NCBI RefSeq assembly: GCF_003049525.1 | Contig: NZ_PYWL01000014.1 | Location: forward strand, 1-64,000 | DNA: 64,000 bases | Reading direction: 5' to 3' | Source: Lysinibacillus fusiformis | GTDB lineage: Bacteria; Bacillota; Bacilli; Bacillales_A; Planococcaceae | In this document: one piece after another, positions 60,080-64,000 of the stretch | How the letters are laid out: each line of letters opens with the position of its first letter | Position numbering within the stretch: the stretch's first letter is position 1 | Notes under the pieces: model-generated | Database searches by the model: none | What the model was told of the DNA's origin: nothing | Seen by the model: only the letters and a program-made list of their open reading frames with translations | Translations under genes and position numbers: made by a program

Positions 60080-60820
60080 ATGCGACGATTAAAAGTAATT
60101 ATTAGCTATGACGGCACACTTTTCTCAGGCTATCAAGTACAGCGTGGGGAACGCACCGTGCAGGCAGAAATAGAACGTGTATTAGCCATTATGCATAAAG
60201 AGGAAAAGGTGAAGGTAACCGCAAGTGGACGTACAGATGCTAGGGTTCATGCAACAGGGCAAACATTGCATTTTGATACACCACTAGCCATTCCAGCTGA
60301 CAAGTATCGCAAAGCTTTGAATGTGCAGCTCCCTAGAGATATTCGCGTAATGTCTGTAGAAGAAGTAGAACATGATTTTCATGCACGCTATAGTGTAACT
60401 GGGAAGCGATACCGTTATATTTGGTCCTGTGAGCCTATTCAAAATCCATTTAGGAGACATTATACAGTTGAGACAAACGGGGTCAAACCGGATGTAGTTG
60501 CCATGCAGAAGGCTGCTCAAGCTATCATTGGGACACATGACTTTTCATGCTTCTGCGCATCCAATACAAGTGTTCAGGATAAAGTAAGGACAGTAACCTC
60601 ACTACAATTTGAGTGGCATGGGGAAGAGCTTCATATGGTTATTGAAGGCAGTGGCTTCTTATATAATATGGTGCGAATTATTGCAGGTACATTGTGGGAA
60701 GTTGGTATTGATCGCCGGACGATTGAAAATATAGCACTGGTAGTTGCTTCAGAAGATCGGGATAAAGCTGGAAAAACCGCGCCACCACAAGGTTTGTACT
60801 TAGAAAAAGTGTTCTATTAG
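60080..60820 (+). CDS. truA: tRNA pseudouridine synthase A
   Basis: A 246-residue enzyme that forms pseudouridine at tRNA positions 38-40. The catalytic Asp lies in SGRTDARVHATGQ; GKRYRYIW and the C-terminal GSGFLYNMVRIIAGTLWEVG and APPQGLYLEKV are typical. ATG 60080 follows AAAGGAG. It ends the ecf transcript before the L13 leader. Confidence 0.94.
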   Translation: MRRLKVIISYDGTLFSGYQVQRGERTVQAEIERVLAIMHKEEKVKVTASGRTDARVHATGQTLHFDTPLAIPADKYRKALNVQLPRDIRVMSVEEVEHDFHARYSVTGKRYRYIWSCEPIQNPFRRHYTVETNGVKPDVVAMQKAAQAIIGTHDFSCFCASNTSVQDKVRTVTSLQFEWHGEELHMVIEGSGFLYNMVRIIAGTLWEVGIDRRTIENIALVVASEDRDKAGKTAPPQGLYLEKVFY

Positions 60821-60869
60821 TGTCACTTTCAACCTCGAAACAACTTTACCAGGTGTTTAATGAAATTGC

Positions 60870-60898
60870 TTGACTTTAAAAGTCATTCATTATATGAT
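60870..60898 (+). promoter_or_regulatory. rplM-rpsI promoter
   Basis: TTGACT (60870-60875), a 17-base spacer and TATGAT (60893-60898). Confidence 0.7.
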
Positions 60899-60904
60899 AA
60901 CAGA

Positions 60905-60970
60905 TGGTATTTTCATTACCACCACAAATAAGCCCCGAAAACTTATAGTGTAGTTTAATGAAAAATAACG
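60905..60970 (+). ncRNA. L13 leader RNA
   Basis: The segment between promoter and rplM contains the block TACCACCACAAATAAGCCCC-GAAAACTTAT, which I recall as the Firmicute ribosomal L13 leader upstream of rplM-rpsI. Proposed role: autoregulation by L13. Confidence 0.6.
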
Positions 60971-60999
60971 GTAATCGAATCGATTAGGAGGATATATAC

Positions 61000-61437
61000 A
61001 TGCGTACAACATTCATGGCTAAAGGTCACGAAGTAGACCGTAAATGGTTAGTAGTTGATGCAGAAGGCCAAACTCTTGGACGTTTAGCTTCTGAAGTAGC
61101 TGCAATCTTACGTGGTAAACATAAACCAACATTCACACCAAACGTTGACACAGGTGATCACGTAATCATCATCAACGCTGACAAAATCCATTTAACTGGT
61201 AACAAATTAGAAGGTAAACTTTACCGTCACCACACTCAATTCGCAGGTGGTTTAAAAACTCGTACTGCTGGTGAAATGCTAGACAAGTACCCAACAAGAA
61301 TGATCGAATTAGCAGTTAAAGGAATGCTTCCTAAAAACTCTTTAGGTCGTAAAATGTTCACTAAACTTAATGTTTACACTGGAACAGAGCATCCACATGC
61401 TGCACAAAAACCAGAAGCATACGAGCTTCGCGGATAA
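61000..61437 (+). CDS. rplM: 50S ribosomal protein L13
   Basis: A 145-residue early-assembly protein: RKWLVVDAEGQTLGRLASEVA, LRGKHKPTFTPNVDTGDHVIIINADKI, and GMLPKNSLGRKMFTKLNVYTGTEHPHAAQKPE. The start MRTTFMAKGHEVDRKW fits the family; AGGAGG precedes it. Confidence 0.96.
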   Translation: MRTTFMAKGHEVDRKWLVVDAEGQTLGRLASEVAAILRGKHKPTFTPNVDTGDHVIIINADKIHLTGNKLEGKLYRHHTQFAGGLKTRTAGEMLDKYPTRMIELAVKGMLPKNSLGRKMFTKLNVYTGTEHPHAAQKPEAYELRG

Positions 61438-61462
61438 TATAAATTAAGAGGAGGATATTACT

Positions 61463-61855
61463 TTGGCACAAGTTCAATACATCGGCACTGGTCGCCGTAA
61501 AAGCTCTGTAGCTCGCGTACGTTTAGTACCAGGTACAGGTAAAATTGTTATCAACAAACGTGAAATCGAAGAATACGTACCATTCGCTGCATTACGTGAA
61601 GTAATTAAACAACCATTAGTAGCTACTGAAACTACAGGAAGCTATGATATCCACGTAAACGTTAACGGTGGTGGATACACTGGTCAAGCTGGTGCTGTTC
61701 GTCACGGTATCGCTCGTGCTCTACTTCAAGTAGACCCAGATTTCCGTGCTGCATTAAAATCAGCTGGATTACTTACTCGTGATTCACGCATGAAAGAACG
61801 TAAAAAACCAGGTCTACGCGGCGCTCGTCGTGCACCTCAGTTCTCAAAACGTTAA
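61463..61855 (+). CDS. rpsI: 30S ribosomal protein S9
   Basis: A 130-residue protein whose C-terminal tail KR touches P-site tRNA: GTGRRKSSVARVRLVPGTGKI, GGGYTGQAGAVRHGIARALL, and GARRAPQFSKR. TTG start with AGAGGAGG upstream. Confidence 0.96.
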   Translation: MAQVQYIGTGRRKSSVARVRLVPGTGKIVINKREIEEYVPFAALREVIKQPLVATETTGSYDIHVNVNGGGYTGQAGAVRHGIARALLQVDPDFRAALKSAGLLTRDSRMKERKKPGLRGARRAPQFSKR

Positions 61856-61872
61856 TTACAAATTTTTCTATC

Positions 61873-61909
61873 AAAGACTCTTTCTACTTTTGTGGAAAGG
61901 GTCTTTTTG
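61873..61909 (+). terminator. Terminator after rpsI
   Basis: AAGACTCTTTC pairs with GAAAGGGTCTT (one G-T pair), then TTTTT. It ends the long plus-strand core. Confidence 0.8.
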
Positions 61910-61982
61910 TATGAAAAGAGTAGCCATTATAAAAAGCAATCTTTGGAGTTGTTGTCCGAAGATTGCTCAATATTATTTCTTA

Positions 61983-62365
61983 TTATTTCTGATGAAATTG
62001 TCGATGGAGCTGATGTACCCGTTCAGCTAGTTCAGGAGCTGGACCATCAATAGGTGTATCTCGAATCACTTCTTGAATAGATAAATGACGAACACGTGAG
62101 GCAGTAGTGATGCCCATATCTTTCAACCATTGTGCAAGTTGTTTGGACGAGCTAGCATAAACAATTCTCCCTAAAACAACCCAACCCAACCATGTGCCGC
62201 TGCACACATAGGGCAATGCTCACCGGAAGTATAAACCGTTGTGATACTTCTTTCCTTAGCGGACATATGTTTAGCTTCCCAACGTGCTAATGCAAACTCA
62301 GGATGTTGCGTATGGTCGCCACCAGACACATGATTTCGATCTTCGGCTAACACCTCCACATTCGC
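61983..62365 (-). pseudogene. Nucleoside deaminase family protein, N-truncated and frameshifted
   Basis: Two minus-strand frames together give one zinc-dependent cytidine/guanine-deaminase-like protein. The first frame reads VEVLAEDRNHVSGGDHTQHPEF, then SGEHCPMCAAAHGWVGL, with the PCxxC-type zinc Cys pair. The second continues LGRIVYASSSKQLAQWLKDMG to the stop. The frames are separated by a 5-base tandem GGGTT expansion near 62180. The N-terminal part (about 30 residues) is missing, with a stop just upstream. The gene is therefore dead; it lies downstream of the ankyrin gene. Confidence 0.8.
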
Positions 62366-62391
62366 AGCTTATATTAACTCTTCCTAGTACT

Positions 62392-62982
62392 TTATGACTC
62401 AGCCTCTTTTAAAATTAACTCTATTTTATGAAAACCTAATTGTTTTGCATGCTGTAACGGTGTGACTCCATCTCTATCAGTAATATTCAAATTTGCCCCA
62501 TAATCCACTAATAGTTGAACGATTTCTTGATGTCTCTCACCGCCATTCCCTAAAATGACGGCCTCCATTAAAGCTGTCCAATGTAAATTGTTAATATGAT
62601 TGACATCAATATCTGAATGGTTCAAAAGGACACGAACTACTTCTACATGACCCCGTTCTGCAGCGGGGATAATGGCCACTCCTCCGAAGCGATTCGTCAA
62701 TTTCGTATTGGCACCAGCAGCGATGGCTAGTTTCACGATTTCTAGAAAACCTGATGCCCCTGCATGAAGGAGTACATTTTCTAGATGATTATCTTGAATA
62801 TTTATGTCCGCATCATGCTGAATAAGAGCCCTTACTGTTTCCACCTGATTATAATAAGTGGCTGCTAATACCGCTGTTCTGCCTAATTGATCGGTGGCAT
62901 TGATATCGGCCCCTTCTTGTAGAAGTGTTAGGACTTTATCAGTTTCTCCATTCGCAGCGGCAATAACCAAATGATCGCTCAT
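62392..62982 (-). CDS. Ankyrin-repeat protein
   Basis: A 196-residue protein composed almost wholly of ankyrin repeats: NGETDKVLTLLQEGADINATDQ, LGRTAVLAATYYNQVETVRALI, GFLEIVKLAIAAGANTKLTN, RGHVEVVRVLLNHSDIDVNH and HQEIVQLLVDYGANLNITDRDG, about six units. No signal peptide or membrane segment, so it is probably a cytoplasmic protein-protein interaction scaffold; its partner is unknown. ATG 62982 with GAAGGTGA upstream is preferred over GTG 62991. Confidence 0.85.
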   Translation of the reverse strand: MSDHLVIAAANGETDKVLTLLQEGADINATDQLGRTAVLAATYYNQVETVRALIQHDADINIQDNHLENVLLHAGASGFLEIVKLAIAAGANTKLTNRFGGVAIIPAAERGHVEVVRVLLNHSDIDVNHINNLHWTALMEAVILGNGGERHQEIVQLLVDYGANLNITDRDGVTPLQHAKQLGFHKIELILKEAES

Positions 62983-62991
62983 CTCTATCAC

Positions 62992-63326
62992 CTTCTCTTT
63001 CCATATTATAAAAATATGGTAACACGTAACATCTTGCCCGAATAATATGAAAAAAATATACTACGCTTAGCTTTTACATATAGTAGAACACGTTCTTTAG
63101 TATATTTATAAAACGTTTAAATAGTCTTCTTAGCATAATAATTGTTAATTCTGCACAGATTTAAAATTATTAAAAATATTTTCGGATAAGTTTATGCTTT
63201 TTTAAGAAATTATTTAGAGGGAGTTTAACAATTCATTTTAATATAAATTATGAAAGCTACAGCAAGCCTTTCAAGAGATAGGCTGGTGTAACTAAAAAAA
63301 TAAAGCAAAAATGGAGGTAAGTAGGT
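62992..63326 (+). other. AT-rich spacer before the lipoprotein gene
   Basis: Divergent spacer between the ankyrin gene and the lipoprotein gene. It is strongly AT-rich, with a small hairpin AAGCCT/AGGCT near 63264-63286. I checked that hairpin against c-di-GMP riboswitch consensus and it does not fit. No promoter could be chosen with confidence. Confidence 0.45.
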
Positions 63327-64000
63327 ATGAAAAAATTATTGATTATATCTGTTGCAGCAATGGCACTACTTGCAGCATGTCAAGATAAGGAGCCTGCGAA
63401 AGGCAACGCTACAAATAGTGAGGAAACAAAAACGGAAAGTGCAGCTACAGATAATACAACGAAAGAACAAGCACAGGAGGAACTAACAAAGGGTCAAGAA
63501 ATGGCTACTATTCTTAGTGCTACAAACTGGCAAGGTACAAAAGTATACGATAAAGATAACAATGATTTAACTGAGGAAAACTCAAACTTTATTGGCTTGG
63601 CTAAATATGATGTGAAGACAGGTCATTACGAATTCTTTGATGCTACTACTGGTGAAAGTCGTGATGATAAGGGAACATTTTTCATTACAAATGATGGAAA
63701 ACAAAGAATCTTAATTTCTGAGTCCAAAAATTATCAAGCGCTTGTAGAGATCACAGAATTAAACAAAGATATTTTCACTTATAAACGAATGGGCAAAGAT
63801 GCTGCTGGAAACGATGTAGAAGTCTTTGTAGAGCATATCCCTTATCAGGAAAAAGAGCTTACATTTACAGATTCAGACAAAACTCTTAATGCGACTACAG
63901 GCGATATCGTAACTGATGTAGATGGTGATGAAATTTTAGCGAATACATTGTGGCAGGGCACAGTTGCTTTAGATGAAGATGGTAATGATGTAACCGAATT
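63327..64000 (+). CDS. Lipoprotein, DUF4822-like (partial, runs off the right edge)
   Basis: The N-terminus MKKLLIISVAAMALLAAC is a lipoprotein signal with lipobox LAAC and lipidated Cys18. A Thr/Glu/Lys-rich linker follows (to about residue 60), then a domain starting ATNWQGTKVYDKDNNDLTEE with YDVKTGHYEFFDATTGESRD. A second, similar unit begins LANTLWQGTVALDEDGNDVTE at the window end, so the protein has at least two tandem copies. This resembles DUF4822; function unknown. GGAGGTAAGTAGGT precedes ATG 63327. Confidence 0.75.
   Translation, partial: MKKLLIISVAAMALLAACQDKEPAKGNATNSEETKTESAATDNTTKEQAQEELTKGQEMATILSATNWQGTKVYDKDNNDLTEENSNFIGLAKYDVKTGHYEFFDATTGESRDDKGTFFITNDGKQRILISESKNYQALVEITELNKDIFTYKRMGKDAAGNDVEVFVEHIPYQEKELTFTDSDKTLNATTGDIVTDVDGDEILANTLWQGTVALDEDGNDVTE

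Noticed and set aside
63240..63300. Possible c-di-GMP riboswitch before the lipoprotein gene (GCAAGCCT...AGGCTGG)
   Set aside because: The conserved GCAAACC and ACGCAAAGCC core elements are absent; only a short stem is shared.

Overview
The window is a low-GC Gram-positive chromosome segment. The protein sequences and gene order fit Bacillales, and best a Lysinibacillus-like member of the Planococcaceae (Caryophanaceae). That placement rests on similarity recalled from memory, not on a search. Almost everything between 3.0 and 61.9 kb is on the + strand and is highly expressed translation and transcription machinery, the usual picture near a replication origin. The two flanks are accessory and carry minus-strand genes and decayed genes.

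Layout. 1-3.3 kb: the end of an IS3-family element inserted into hemAT, then a small membrane protein, corA, a methyltransferase and a DUF4870-type protein. 3.5-9.6 kb: the CtsR-controlled stress operon ctsR-mcsA-mcsB-clpC, then radA. 9.8-18.2 kb: a PIN/TRAM protein, ispD, ispF with an apparent leader peptide, gltX, a Cys T-box with cysE-cysS, mrnC, rlmB and rae1. The disA gene that sits after radA in Bacillus subtilis is not present. 18.3-31.7 kb: sigH, rpmG, secE, nusG, rplK-rplA, an L10 leader with rplJ-rplL, an rsmC-like gene, rpoB, rpoC and an L7Ae-like gene. 31.8-36.3 kb: the str group rpsL-rpsG-fusA-tuf. 36.4-42.5 kb: an insertion between tuf and rpsJ that carries a complete BceRSAB-type antimicrobial-peptide sensing and detoxification module and a YuiF/NhaC-type transporter. 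42.7-57.2 kb: the S10-spc-alpha superoperon, with a degenerate map gene between adk and infA. 57.2-61.9 kb: a structured spacer, ecfA1-ecfA2-ecfT, truA, the L13 leader, rplM and rpsI. 61.9-64 kb: a frameshifted nucleoside deaminase, an ankyrin-repeat gene and the start of a lipoprotein gene.

How it works together. The core encodes most of the ribosomal proteins, three RNA polymerase subunits (alpha, beta, beta prime), EF-G, EF-Tu, IF1, two tRNA synthetases, rRNA, pseudouridine and RNA-maturation enzymes, and the Sec channel (secE, secY). It is divided by intrinsic terminators and by RNA leaders: a T-box, L10, L13 and S10 leaders, and probable L1-type hairpins.

Most notable points: (i) ribosomal protein S12 has Arg at the classical streptomycin-resistance position; (ii) hemAT is cut exactly at the proximal heme histidine; (iii) map is a relic in its ancestral slot; (iv) a 17-codon leader ORF precedes an ispF that has no visible Shine-Dalgarno; (v) a multi-stem RNA with mutually exclusive pairings lies downstream of rplQ; (vi) the BceS-like kinase has lost the phosphatase-associated Thr of its H-box.
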